A stretch of DNA of 33,193 bases from assembly GCA_030448085.1 (NCBI GenBank), contig JAUJNU010000038.1, positions 1-33,193 of the forward strand, in the 5' to 3' direction. Below the pieces are notes generated by a model. That model made no database searches. It saw nothing but the letters and a program-made list of their open reading frames with translations, and was not told where the DNA came from. Below, piece after piece: positions 21,167 through 30,938 of the stretch. Each line of letters begins with the position of its first letter. Within the stretch, counting starts at the first letter, position 1. The DNA is from Actinomycetota bacterium. Lineage in GTDB: Bacteria > Actinomycetota > UBA4738 > CADDZG01 > WHSQ01. Both the position numbers and the translations under genes were made by a program.

Positions 21167-22191
21167 CCCCGGCGCAGCATCGAGGTGCCGCAAGCGGCGA
21201 TCATCGCGGCGTTGTCGGTGCACATCTCCATCGGTGGCACGAACAGGGCTATGTCCCGGGCGGCACAGGCCTCAGACAGGCCGCTCCGAAGCCCCGAGTT
21301 CGCGGCCACACCTCCGCACAGGAACACGCGCTCGGCCTCGACGTGGGCGGCCGCCGCCATCGTCTTGGTCACCTGGACCTCGACCACCGCCTGTTGGAAC
21401 GAGGCCGCTATGTCCTCGACCGAGATCTCGGCCCCCGCGGCCTCCTGCCTGCGGACGTAGTTGACGACCGACGTCTTCAGCCCCGAATAGGAGACATCGA
21501 ACCCCGGCTCCGCCAGCATCGCCCGGGGGAACTTCACCGCCTCTGGGTTCCCGAGCAAGGACAACCGGTCGATCTCCGGCCCGCCCGGGTAATCGAGCCC
21601 CAGGAAGCGCGCGATCTTGTCGAAGGCCTCGCCGGCGGCATCGTCGATCGTCCCGCCGAGCATCTCGTAATCCCCGTGGCCTCGCGCGTGGATGAGAAGC
21701 GTGTGCCCCCCCGAGATGATGAGCGCTAAGGCCGGCCACTCCGCCTCCTTGTGCACGAGGAGGTTGGAGTAGAGGTGGCCCTCGAGGTGGTTCACCCCTA
21801 CGAACGGGATCTCGAGCACCGCGGCGATCGACTTGGCCTCCGCCACACCGACGAGCAGCGAGCCGATCAACCCCGGGCCCCGCGTTGCGGCCACGGCGTC
21901 GAGGTCCCACAAGGTCGCGTCCGCCTGCAGCAGTGCCTCCCCGATCGCAGGGGTCAACGCCTCGACGTGGGCCCGGGCCGCGATCTCGGGGACGATCCCG
22001 CCGTACTCGCCATGTAACTGGCCCTGCGAGACGATCACGTTCGAGAGGACCTCCCGGCCCCCCCGGACGATCGATGCGGAGGTTTCGTCGCACGATGTCT
22101 CTATCCCGAGAACCAGCGCCGACTCATCCCACTCGGAGCTCCTCTGCTGGACGGTCTCTACCTCAGGGATGGCCCAGGGAGCGCTGCTCAC
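21167..22191 (-). CDS. tsaD: tRNA t6A37 threonylcarbamoyltransferase TsaD (block B genome; last residues lost at a join)
   Basis: TsaD is the catalytic ATPase-fold subunit that attaches threonylcarbamoyl to A37 of ANN-decoding tRNAs, with TsaB and TsaE. About 341 residues are readable: LGIETSCDETS near the start, the metal-binding HLEGH (H135, H139), SGGHTLL, GDYEMLGGTIDDAAGEAFDK, FDVSYSGLKTS, CGGVAANSGL and CTDNAAM. The GTG at 22191 overlaps the rimI stop (GTGA). Only the last few residues are missing; the frame then continues into groEL tail sequence. It differs clearly from the partial TsaD at 7061-7624. Next downstream in the natural operon would be groES. Confidence 0.93.
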
Positions 22192-22727
22192 GCCGCCTCC
22201 AGCTCGGCTCGGATGGCCCGCAGCCTCATCCGGTAAGCGGTCGAGGCAACGTCGTCCGCGATCATCACCAGAGCATCCTCGTTCGTCTCGATGTAGTAGC
22301 CCTTCCTCACGCTGACTGCCGAGAACCCGAACTTCGTGTACAGGCTCTGAGCGACAGTGTTCGACACCCTCACCTCGAGCGAGCAGATCTCCGCCCCCCG
22401 GGCGATGGCCTCGGTCAGGACGGTGAGGAGCAACTTCGTCCCGACCTTGCGCCCATGGAAGTCGGGGTCCACCGCGATGTTCGTGATGTGTGACTCCAGG
22501 CCGGTGAACATCATCCCGGCGTAGCCGACCACCTCGCCGCCCGACCGTGCGACCACATAGGAACGATTCGCCTTCTGCGACAGCTCGGAGAGGAACAGCG
22601 ACCCGCTCCACGGCCGGGGATAGACGCGGCTCTCTATCTGCAGGACCTTGCGCAGATGACGCCTGCGCATGCGCGTGATCTCGAGAGGAGGAAGGGTGCC
22701 TCTGGCGCTGTCCGCCTGGGCGCTCAC
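22188..22727 (-). CDS. rimI: ribosomal-protein-alanine N-acetyltransferase RimI-like GNAT enzyme
   Basis: This 179-residue GNAT acetyltransferase is of the type encoded between tsaB and tsaD in many bacteria. RimI acetylates the N-terminus of ribosomal protein S18, but other targets are possible in Actinomycetota. Motifs seen are EITRMRRRHLRKVLQIE, RPWSGSLFLSEL, the strand VVGYAGMMFTGLESHITNIAVDP, and the acetyl-CoA loop HGRKVGTKLL. SLEVRVSNTVAQSLYTKFGF then leads into GYY. I prefer the GTG at 22727 over an upstream GTG at 22754: it overlaps the tsaB stop (GTGA) and has AAGGAGG eight bases upstream. The frame is intact. Confidence 0.92.
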   Translation of the reverse strand: MSAQADSARGTLPPLEITRMRRRHLRKVLQIESRVYPRPWSGSLFLSELSQKANRSYVVARSGGEVVGYAGMMFTGLESHITNIAVDPDFHGRKVGTKLLLTVLTEAIARGAEICSLEVRVSNTVAQSLYTKFGFSAVSVRKGYYIETNEDALVMIADDVASTAYRMRLRAIRAELEAA

Positions 22728-23430
22728 GAAGGCCCCCTCCTTATGCGTTGCCACTCGATCCGCTTGGCCGACCGGCGCAGGTAAAGGGGTCTCAGGTCGT
22801 AGAGGGAATCGAACTCTTCTCGGAACATGCGGGGCAGGGCCAACTCCACGAGGGATCGAGCGTCAGGAAATGCGTTACCGATCGTACCCATCTCCACGGC
22901 CGGCCCGAGATCCTGGAAGTGGTCCGGGTAGAGGAGAGCGCCGTTGCCTACGAGCAGGACGTCGTTGGCCCCGGCGTCGATGGTCCCGGCGAGGAGGTCG
23001 GGCCTTTCGACCTTGTACTCCGTCATCCTCTGGATCCCTCCCGGGGAGGGGCGGTAAGCCGCGTGGAAGACCTCGTTGCGGCGCGCGTCGAGCACGGCCC
23101 AGATCGTCTTCGGCGAGTACCTCACGTTGTAGGCGAGGAGGTCGAGGCTCCCCATCCCGACGATCGGCACGGAGAGAGCCTGAGCGAGGGCCTTTGCCGT
23201 CGATACCCCCACCCTCATCCCCGTGAAGAGGCCGGGGCCGAGGCTGACGGCGATCCCGCCGAGGTTCCGGTAACCGAGTCCGGCCTCGTCCAGGCAGAAT
23301 CTGATCGCGGGCAGTAGGAACTGGTCAGTTCGCGCCCCGCACACGAGGGGGCGCTGGCAACAACCCCTTGCTCGGAGCCGATCGCGACGCTCGCCTGCGG
23401 CGTCGACGTCTCTATCCCCAGGACCAGCAT
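22724..23430 (-). pseudogene. tsaB: t6A37 complex dimerisation subunit TsaB, one frameshift
   Basis: TsaB pairs with TsaD as an inactive ASKHA-fold partner. The N-terminus MLVLGIETSTPQASVAIG starts at 23430 (ATG overlapping an upstream TGA). The rest reads QFLLPAIRFCLDEAGL, GIAVSLGPGLFTGMRVGVSTAKALAQAL, YSPKTIWAVLDARRNEVF and ends RRGPS. One indel near 23,340, in a GC-rich run, separates the two parts. The expected length (about 235 aa) fits, so the gene is probably intact in nature. The stop overlaps the rimI start. Confidence 0.85.
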
Positions 23431-24002
23431 CAGGCTTCACCCGCCCACGGGCGAGGGGCGGGGACCCGTGGCCCGGCGCCAGGAGGAACCGGGAGCCCGT
23501 TGACAACTCCGGTGACACTGCATCCAGAAGGGCCTCGGCCACCTCTCTCATGCCGCTGAGCTTGTGCGGCCAGTCTCCCCCGCGCGGCCTGAACGTGATC
23601 AGGCGCTCGTCCTCCGACCCGGGAGGGGCACGGATGCCATCTCCACCCTCAGATGGTTCCTCGGGAGGAGTGGCTCCACTGCGTCGCCCCACTCGAGCAG
23701 GAGGATCGCCTCCGGGGTTATGAGCTCCTCGAAGCCCAGGTCGAGCGCCTCCCTGGAAAGACTCGAGCCTATAGACGTCAGATGAAGGATCCTGAACTGG
23801 GCGTCGTATTCGTGGACGATCGTGAAAGAAGGGCTCGTGACCGGGCCGGTCACCCAAGAGCCGCCAGGACGCCCTGGACGAAGACCGTCTTTCCCGCTCC
23901 GAGGTCGCCCGTGAGACTTACAACGTCGCCTGGGATGAGCGTCGGAGCGAGGGCTACCCCGACGATCCTTGTCTCCTCGGCGGAACGGGTGACTACCTGC
24001 AT
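23430..24002 (-). pseudogene. tsaE: t6A37 complex ATPase TsaE, several frameshifts
   Basis: TsaE is the small P-loop ATPase that drives turnover of the TsaB-TsaD complex. From ATG 24002 it reads [20 protein letters not shown] and then [13 protein letters not shown], a Walker A motif at residues 32-39. [50 protein letters not shown] and HLRVEM follow in shifted frames, matching the family (SPTF-like loop, LEWGD). At least four single-base indels are needed, near 23,855, 23,785, 23,765 and 23,625. The 3' end is uncertain; a TGA at 23430-23432 overlapping the tsaB start is the likely stop. Sequencing error is the simplest explanation. Confidence 0.82.
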
Positions 24003-24029
24003 CAGCCGAGGGTACAGGCGGGTTCCCGG

Positions 24030-25124
24030 TCAGGCGAGGAGGCGGCCGTCCTCGAGCAGCGGCTCGCCATCCACGGTCACCATCCCGCCCCTGCGCAGGT
24101 CGCAGACGAGGTCCCAATGGACGGCGGAGTGGTTGAGGCCGCCGGTCTCCGGATAGGACGCACCGAGAGCCACGTGGATGGAGCCGCCGATCTTCTCGTC
24201 GAGCAGGCCCTCGCCCGTGAACCTCGTGATCCCGTAGTTCGTCCCGATCCCGAACTCCCAGCACCCGGGCGCCCTCGTCCGCATCGAGCGTCTTCAGGAG
24301 GAACTCTTCGTTCTTCGTCGCGGACGCATCGACCGCGGCCCCCTCGAACTCGAGCCGCGCCCCCTCCACCGCCACGCCCGAGTACACCTGCGGGTCGAAG
24401 AACGTGATGTGCCCACGGGTCGCCGTCTCCACGGGGCCGGTGAAGATCTCTCCGTCGGGCATGTTCTCCTGGCCGCTCGATGTCTCCCCGGAAACGACCT
24501 GCGATGCCGAGATGGATGTCCGTCCCCTCGGCCTGGATGTGAACCTCGCTCCGCGGCTGGATCCACGCGACGAGACGCTCCTGCACCCGAGCCATCTCCT
24601 GCGCGGCTACAGGGTCCTCCTCGTCGAGATAACAGGCGGAGAAGAGAAGGGCTTCGTACTCCGCGAGGCTCATGCCGGCGTCCATCGCATAGGCCTCCGT
24701 CGGGAAGAGCGACAGGTTCCATCTAGCTTCACCCGCGGCCGCGCGGTGGAAGAACGTGGCCGTCACGTCTCCGTAGGCCTTCGTGCGGGTCACGTGAGAG
24801 GCCGGGTCCAGGTTCGAAAGGGCTCTCGTGTTCGTCTCACCGAGGACCCGGAACGACACGTCGACGTTCTCGTTGAGCCAGCGGTCGGTCTCCATCACGT
24901 ACTCCAGCTGATGCCGCTGCGCCGCCAGCGGTAGAAGAGCGGCTCAGCAGCCGGGATCTGAGCCTGAAGGACCGGTTGCGCCCCTTGCTCGAGGCAGCGC
25001 CTGTATATGGCTAGCAAGAGGGCTCTGCCACGTAGGGGCCCTTGATCTCACCAGGTCGTCCTCGTGGACAGGGCAGGAGTAGCCGACGAGAACGTCGGCG
25101 AGCTTCTCTAGGGGAGGTGGTCAC
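24030..25124 (-). pseudogene. M29 family aminopeptidase (thermophilic AmpS/PepS type), frameshifted
   Basis: M29 enzymes are cytosolic metal-dependent aminopeptidases of about 370 residues. Pieces in order: KLADVLVGYSC, DDLV, YVAEP, YVMETDRWLNENVDVSFRVLGE with TNTRALSNLDP, then [12 protein letters not shown] with [14 protein letters not shown], then [54 protein letters not shown]. The family metal ligands lie in the [14 protein letters not shown] and HWDLVCD segments. The GTG at 25124 overlaps the stop of the alpha/beta hydrolase gene (GTGA). At least six indels break the frame, so the start and middle are approximate. It is an unusual insert between alr and tsaE in this otherwise standard operon. 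Confidence 0.82.
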
Positions 25125-26150
25125 GCTCGCCCCACCTTTCTCGGTTCGTCCTCGCCCAGAGCTTCGGCGAGGAAAGCAGCGAGCGACCTGTTGACCTCGC
25201 GGTGACGCTCGAGCATCGACATGTGCGCACCCCTGCAGCACCTTCAGCTCAGCAGGGAAGGGTAGCGGCTATGTGGCTCGAAGCCTCCTCGATCGTCAGG
25301 CGATCATGGGTACCGGCGATGACGACGGGAACCATGATCTTCGCGAGCGACTCCTCACGTCGAAGTCCCGGTACGACTTCAGCAGATCGAAGATGACGTC
25401 GGCCGAGGTGTCGGCCACCATGTCGTAGGTGAAGTCTATCTGGCCGGCCGAGGCCGAGGGCCGAGCACGGCCAACGAGACGGCCATGAAGATCGAGTCCG
25501 ACGGCTTGACGAGAGCACGCTGGAGGTGATCGGAGCGGGACCCGACGTAATCGAGGGTCGTCTCGTGACCCGCTCGACCTTGGCGCGCCACCGAGGAGCG
25601 TCTCCGCCTGCGGGCCGGTAGGTCGTGTTGAGCAGCACCATCCCGGCGATGGAAGGCATGCCCGCGGCCCTTACCCAGCTGCAGGCGCTCGGCGCAGAGG
25701 TCCAGGGCGACCATGCCTCCGACGGAGTGTCCCACGAGGACCACCTCGTCGACATCCGATGGCGCGAGAACCGCCTCCTGTAGTCCGCGACCAGGTCCTG
25801 ATCGAGTACCGGTCGTCCCCTTCGGTTGCGAGAGGCCGTGGCCGCGCGGTCGTAATAGATGCACCGGGTGCCCTGAAGCGCGGGCATCTGGTAGTGCCAT
25901 ACGTCGGTTCTGAGACACGAGCCGTGGATGAAGAACGGCTGCTGCGCGAGAGGGCCCGGTCTCCTCGATGAAGATGCGGGCGCCGTCCTGCAGGTCCAGG
26001 GTCCGGGCTCGCTCGCCTCGCCTGGTCCCGAAGTCCTCGGCCGCCTCCGGGTCGCCTTTCCTGCGGCGCTGGACGACCGTGTGCTGGGCGACGAGACCCG
26101 CTCCGATGCCAACGGCACTACCGCAAGCGCGATCAGGCCCTGCGATTCAA
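25121..26150 (-). pseudogene. alpha/beta hydrolase with N-terminal membrane segment, frameshifted
   Basis: Reassembled across frames, the protein starts with a hydrophobic segment (LIALAV then VGIGAGLVAQHTVV) and a charged linker (RRRKGDPEAAEDF). FIHGSCLRTDVWHYQMPALQGTRCIYYDLRGHG and VLVGHSVGGM (nucleophile Ser in GHSVGG) follow. The rest holds MVLLNTTYRP, VPVVIAGTHDRLTIEEA (likely acid Asp) and the late His in GCAHMSMLERH. The catalytic triad is therefore present. The substrate is unknown; a homologue in this operon slot (between alr and tsaE) is common in Actinobacteria. The start is probably TTG at 26150, overlapping the alr stop. There are at least eight indels. Confidence 0.82.
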
Positions 26151-27307
26151 TCGTCCTCCTCGTTCAGGTAGATGCGCGGCACCCGGGAAGGTATGCGCGT
26201 CGTGACCTCGTAATTGATCGTGCCGATGTGCTCTGCGAGAGCTTCCGCAGAAACCGACTCATCCCCATCCTGCCCGATGAGCGTCACAACATGCCCCGGC
26301 TCGAGCTCGTGGTCACCCCACGTCGACCATGAACTGATCCATGCACACGGTGCCCGAGACCCTGTGGCGTTTCCCGCCGATGAGAACGTCGGCGATGCCC
26401 GACGACCGCCTGTCGTACCCATCCGCGTACCCGGCGGGGACGGTGACCACCCGGCCCGTCTTGTCGAGCTCGTACTCTCAGCCCGCCAAGACAGGGCCTC
26501 ACCGGCGGCCACGAACTTCACCATGTTTACCCTCGCCTTCAGCGCCAGCGCCGGCCTCAGGTCGAGCGTTCCCTCGAGCGCCGGCCCAGGCCACAGGCCG
26601 TAGGAGGCGATCCACACCGGACGAGTTCGTAGTGGGCGTCAGGGAAAGCCATCGTGGCCGCCGAGTTCGCCAGGTGCCTGTACCTGGGGTAGCTGACATC
26701 CAGCCCGCTCGGGGCCCCAGGAGCCTCTCGAACCGCTCCACCTGCTTGCGGGTGAAGGGATGGTCGGGCGTGTCGGCAACGGCCAGGTGGCTCTATGACC
26801 CCCTCGACCTCCACACCCGGCAACGACCTGAGGACGGCGACGGCAGAGGGACATCCTCGGGTTGAAGCCCGACCCTGTGCATCCCGGTGTCGAGCTTCAC
26901 GTGCACGGCGATCCGCTCGCCGCGCTGGCGGCGGCCTCGGAGAGCGCTCGGGGAACTCAACGGTGTAGGAGACGCTCGGCGTGAGACCCAGGTCGACCAA
27001 CGTCCCTGCGGCCTCCGGCGGCGGCTCGGTGAACAGGTGGATCGGCGCCGTTATCCCGCCCTCGCGCAGATGGATCGCCTCCGCCGCCCGGGCGACCCCC
27101 AGCCTCGTGGCGCCACCCTGCAGCATCGCTCCTGGCCGAGGCCGGGTTCCCGTGGCCGTAGGCGTAGCCCTTGGCGACCCCCATGATCTCGGCCCCGGCT
27201 GCCTTCTCGTCGAGAACCCTGATGTTGTGCCTGATCGCGGCGAGATCGACCTCGGCCCAGATGGAACGCCCGCGCTCGGTGATCTCGGCCTTGGTGAACC
27301 CGCTCAT
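26147..27307 (-). pseudogene. alr: alanine racemase, frameshifted
   Basis: Alr is the PLP enzyme that makes D-alanine for peptidoglycan. From ATG 27307: SIWAEVDLAAIRHNIRVL, then the PLP-lysine region VAKGYAYGHG. ATRLGVARAAEAIHLREGGITAPIHLF, LDVSYPRYRHLANSAATMAFPDAHYELVR and a WPGPALEGTLDLRPALALKARV segment follow in shifted frames. The end reads LIGQDGDESVSAEALAEHIGTINYEVTTRI, matching the C-terminal domain with its catalytic-loop context. The total span of about 386 codons is normal. The start overlaps the stop of the nnr gene in an ATGA. Several single-base indels break it. Confidence 0.9.
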
Positions 27308-28819
27308 GGACGCACCGGCGTCGCGGCACCGCCGGATGCGCGAGCGGAGCGCCTCCGCGCCGTCCCAGGCGACGACCCCTTCGGGTCCCTCAAGCTCACC
27401 AGCTATCGATCCGGCCATCCCATGAGCGTACGCACCAGCCACGGCCGCATCTTCCGGGCCGGCCCCGGCCGCCAGGCGAGCCGCTATCGCCGCCGCCGGT
27501 CAGGACATCCCCGTGCCGGCGGTGGCCAGCTCGGGCGCCCGCGGGGATGACGGCGCGCTCGCCTCCCGCCGCGGCCACCACCGTTCGCGCTGACCCTTCA
27601 GCAGGACGACGCACGATGGCCACCGGGCCGTCGTCGAGAGCAGAGCCCAGCCGGTCGTCCACCACCTCCTGCGTCTGTCTGCCGAGCAACCGGGCGAGCT
27701 CTGCCGGGTGAGGGGTGAGCACCGTGGGCGCCTCGCTTCGGCGAGCGCCGGTTCGTCCTTCCAAGGCGTTCAGCCCATCGGCGTCGAGGACGAGCGGTAG
27801 CGAGATCTCCTCAGCGCACGCTCGACGAGCTGGGACAGAGCCGGGCCCCGCGAGGCCAGGCCCAGAGGCGATGGCCGTCGCCTTGTCGATCGCCGGCGAG
27901 GCTGTCGAGAGCATCCGGACCGATCACCCGCCCTCGCCGATCTCCACCACCAGCAATTCAGGAGAAGCGGCGACAGCGGCGCTTCACCTCCGGCACGGAG
28001 CCCAGCGTCACGTACCCGGCCCCCATCCGCAGCGCCCCGCGTGCGGTCAGCAGCACCGGCCCCGCATCGCATCGGATCCGGCCACTACCACCACCGCTCC
28101 AGAGCTCATCTTGTGCGCCCCCGGGGGCCGGGGCCGGCAGGAGCCGCCACGTCCTCCGCCCCCACCGCCATCACGGCCGGCCCCTCGTCCGCCGTCGCGC
28201 CGAGGGGTATGCCGACGTCGACCACCTCGACCGAGCCCGAGTGGTCCGAGCCGGGAGGCAGGGCCGTGCCGATCTTCTGGGCGCCGATGGCCACCGTCAC
28301 AGCGGCCCTTACCGCAACCCCTTGCACCCTCCCACTCGCACCGTCGACGCCGGAGGGGATATCCGCCGACACGACTTTCCGGTGGCCGTTCAGCCTTGCG
28401 ATCACATCCGCGGCGTCATCCCGTGGACTGCCCTTGAAGCCGGTGCCGAAGATCGCGTCGACGACAACGTCGGCATGTTCGAGGCCGGCGGCCAAGCACT
28501 CGAGCCGCCCGGCCCACACCGGCCCCCCGCATGCGAGTTAGATGGATCGCAGCCGCGCCGGGGCGTCCTGCGGGTCGAAGAGAGTGAGACAAGTGACACC
28601 GAGCCCCTCGCTCGCGAGCACCCGTCGCAACGAACCCATCGCCCCCGTTGTTCCCCGGCCCGCATAGGACCAGAGCCGTTTCCCGTATCGGCCTCCCACG
28701 GCGGCCGAGCGAGCTATCGCTCTGCCGGCCCGGTCCATCAGCACCTCTGCCGGCGTTCCCGAAGAGATGGCACGCTTGTCGGCCCGCGCCATCTCCTCGG
28801 GTGACACCAGACGCTGCAT
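27304..28819 (-). pseudogene. nnrD: bifunctional NAD(P)H-hydrate epimerase / ADP-dependent dehydratase (NnrE-NnrD), frameshifted
   Basis: This fusion enzyme repairs the hydrated forms of NADH and NADPH: the N-terminal NnrE domain epimerises and the C-terminal NnrD domain dehydrates with ADP. NnrE pieces: LVSPEEMARADKRAI, EVLMDRAGRAIARSA, VVVDAIFGTGFKG and SADIPSGVDGASG. NnrD pieces: [57 protein letters not shown] and AYAHGMAG. The two domains lie in order on about 505 codons, as usual. ATG 28819 follows the glmS stop by two bases. Many indels are present. The NnrD GTGDVL nucleotide loop is damaged ([10 protein letters not shown]), which I attribute to error. Confidence 0.87.
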
Positions 28820-28821
28820 CG

Positions 28822-30636
28822 CTACTCGACTGTCACGCTCTTGGCGAGTTCCGCGGCTTGTCGGGGAGAGCCCGCTCCTTGGCTATGTAGTACGCCAACA
28901 ACTGAAGCGGGACCGTGTCGAGGATCGGCGTGAGAAGAGGCTTCGTCGCGGCACTTCGAACAGGTCGTCGGCAAGCAACCGCGCCGTTCGTCGCCTTGCG
29001 GAGCCACGAGGATCGTCGACGCACCCCGGGCCCGCCTCCTCGACGTTCGCGAGCATCTTCTCGTACAGCCTCGAACCGGTGAGGATCGCGACGACAGGGA
29101 CTCCCCGGCTGCAGCGGCGCGATGGCGCCATGCTTCAGCTCCCCCGCCGCGTAGCCCTCCGCGTGGATGTACATCCTTCAGCTTGAGCGCTCCTTCGAGA
29201 GCAACCGGTTCCGACACCTCGCCCGATGAATATGAAGTCACGAGCGTCGGCGTAACGCTTCGCCGCCAACGATGTCGTCCTCTGCCTCCAGCACCTTCTC
29301 GATGTGATCCGGAAGGAGCGCCATCGCGGCCACCGTCTCGTTCACCTTCTCGGCAGACATCGCCCCCGCTCCCTGCGCGAGGAAGAAGCCCAACAGGCTC
29401 AGCGCAACGAGCTGAGCGAGAATGTCTTCGTGGCAGCAACCCCGATCTCGAGGCCGGCGTGGGTGAAGAGCACCGCGTCGGCGTCCGCGTGATCGACGAG
29501 CCGACGACGTTCGTCACGGCAACGACCTTCGCGCCCATCTGCTTCGCGAACCGCACCGCCGCCAGCGTCCTGCTGTCTCGCCCGACTGCGTGATGCCGAT
29601 GACCAGGCCCCTGTGGTCGGGACCAGGTCGCGGTATCGGAACTCGGAGGCGAGATCCAGCTCGACCGGGATACGGGTCAGGCCATCGATGTCGCGTGTTC
29701 GCCGCCCATCCTGCGTTCCACGACGTTCCACACGCCACGATCACCACCTTGTCGATGCGCTCAACTCATCGGTCGTCAGATGGATGTCGTCGAGGACGAT
29801 GCGTCCGTCGGCGTCGGTCCTTCCACGCATCGTGTTCCGAACCGCTTCCGGCTGCTCGTGGATCTCCTTCAGCATGAAGTCCTCGGCCGCCCTTCTCGGC
29901 TGCGTCGGGTCCCAGCTGACGTGCACCGACTTGGCCTCCTGCTCGTTGCCCGTCGAAGTCGTAGACGCCACAGCCCCCGCCGCGCCACCTCGGCAACCTG
30001 ACGGTTCTCGAGAGGGATGACATCCCTCGTGTGTCCGAGGAGCGCCGGGATGTCGGAGCCGACCAGTCCCGCCTCGGCGGATGACCCCACGATGATGGGC
30101 GCCTCCAAACGAGCCGTCACGATCACGTCCGGCTCATCGGCGTGGATGCAGACGAGCGCGTAGGCACCTTCAAGCCGACGCACGGCCGCTCTAACCGCAT
30201 CGGCCAACGAGCCTCCCTGGGACTCCAGGATCGACTCGATCAAGTGGGCCGCTACCTCCGTGTCGGTCTCCGAGACGAACGTGTGACCGGCGCCTACCAG
30301 CTCCGCCCGCAGCACGTCGTGGTTCTCGATGATCCCGTTGTGAACGATGGCGAGCCTCCCGCTGCAATCCCGGTGAGGATGAGCGTTGCCATCAGTCGGT
30401 GCTCCGTGGGTCGCCCAGCGGGTATGGCCGATGCCCAGCGAGCCCTGGAGCCTCACCCCATCCAGCTGCGACTCCAGCTCCGACAGGCGCCCCGCTTTGC
30501 GGACGACGGCCAAGCCCCCGTCGTCCAGGACCGCGATCCCGGAGGAGTCGTAACCCCGATACTCCAGTCTCTCCATACCTTCGAGCAACACGGGCAGGGC
30601 CTCACCCGCGCCGACATAACCAACGATCCCGCACAT
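28822..30636 (-). pseudogene. glmS: glutamine-fructose-6-phosphate aminotransferase (isomerizing), frameshifted
   Basis: GlmS makes glucosamine-6-phosphate, the entry point to UDP-GlcNAc. The first 240 residues are in one frame: MCGIVGY (catalytic Cys2), RLEYRGYDSSGIA, GHTRWATHG, HNGIIENH and SETDTEV of the glutaminase domain. Then, in shifted frames, come DFMLKEIHEQPEAVRNTMRGR, VIVACGTSWNAG, LVIGITQSGETA, AKVVAVTNVVGSSI, THAGLEIGVAATKTF and finally LQLLAYYIAK and LAKSVTVE of the two SIS isomerase domains. ATG 30636 has GAGGAGG upstream. The length of about 604 codons is normal. At least six indels lie between 28,850 and 29,980. A glmS ribozyme sits in the leader. Confidence 0.93.
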
Positions 30637-30717
30637 AGATATGCATCCTCCTCTCGCTCGCGCGCACGCGAGGACACGGCGCGCACCGAAGCGCTCGATC
30701 TGAAAGAGGAGCCACAT

Positions 30718-30880
30718 CGATGCCGGTTTGTGACCCGGGATCGCTCCCGGGGTTTGTCGGCACCGTCACGACCGTGAGCCGGCCGAGGGTCACCCGCCGA
30801 GTCGACCGGTAAACACCGGTCTTCCGAGATCCCCTACCTCGTCGACTCCCCTCCTCCTAGTGGGGAGCCCTGGCGCTAGA
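30718..30880 (-). ncRNA. glmS ribozyme: glmS ribozyme (glucosamine-6-phosphate activated)
   Basis: On the minus strand the core reads AGCGCCAGGGC (30877 downward), then GGGGAGTCGACGAGG and, after an inserted hairpin (GACCGGT-GTTT-ACCGGTC), TCGGCGGGTGACCC. These are the diagnostic P1/P2/P2.1 segments of RF00234-type ribozymes. A downstream element GTGCCG-ACAAAC-CCCGGG-AGCGAT-CCCGGG-UCACAAA-CGGCAU matches the P4/P4a architecture. The expected cleavage site is between A30877 and G30876. About 80 bases separate it from the glmS ATG. In the known class, GlcN6P triggers cleavage and loss of the glmS mRNA. Confidence 0.9.
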
Positions 30881-30938
30881 TCCGTACTTGAGAGCTGCTT
30901 CCTCTTGCCACCAGGATAGCGGGAGCCCCCGCCTTGCG

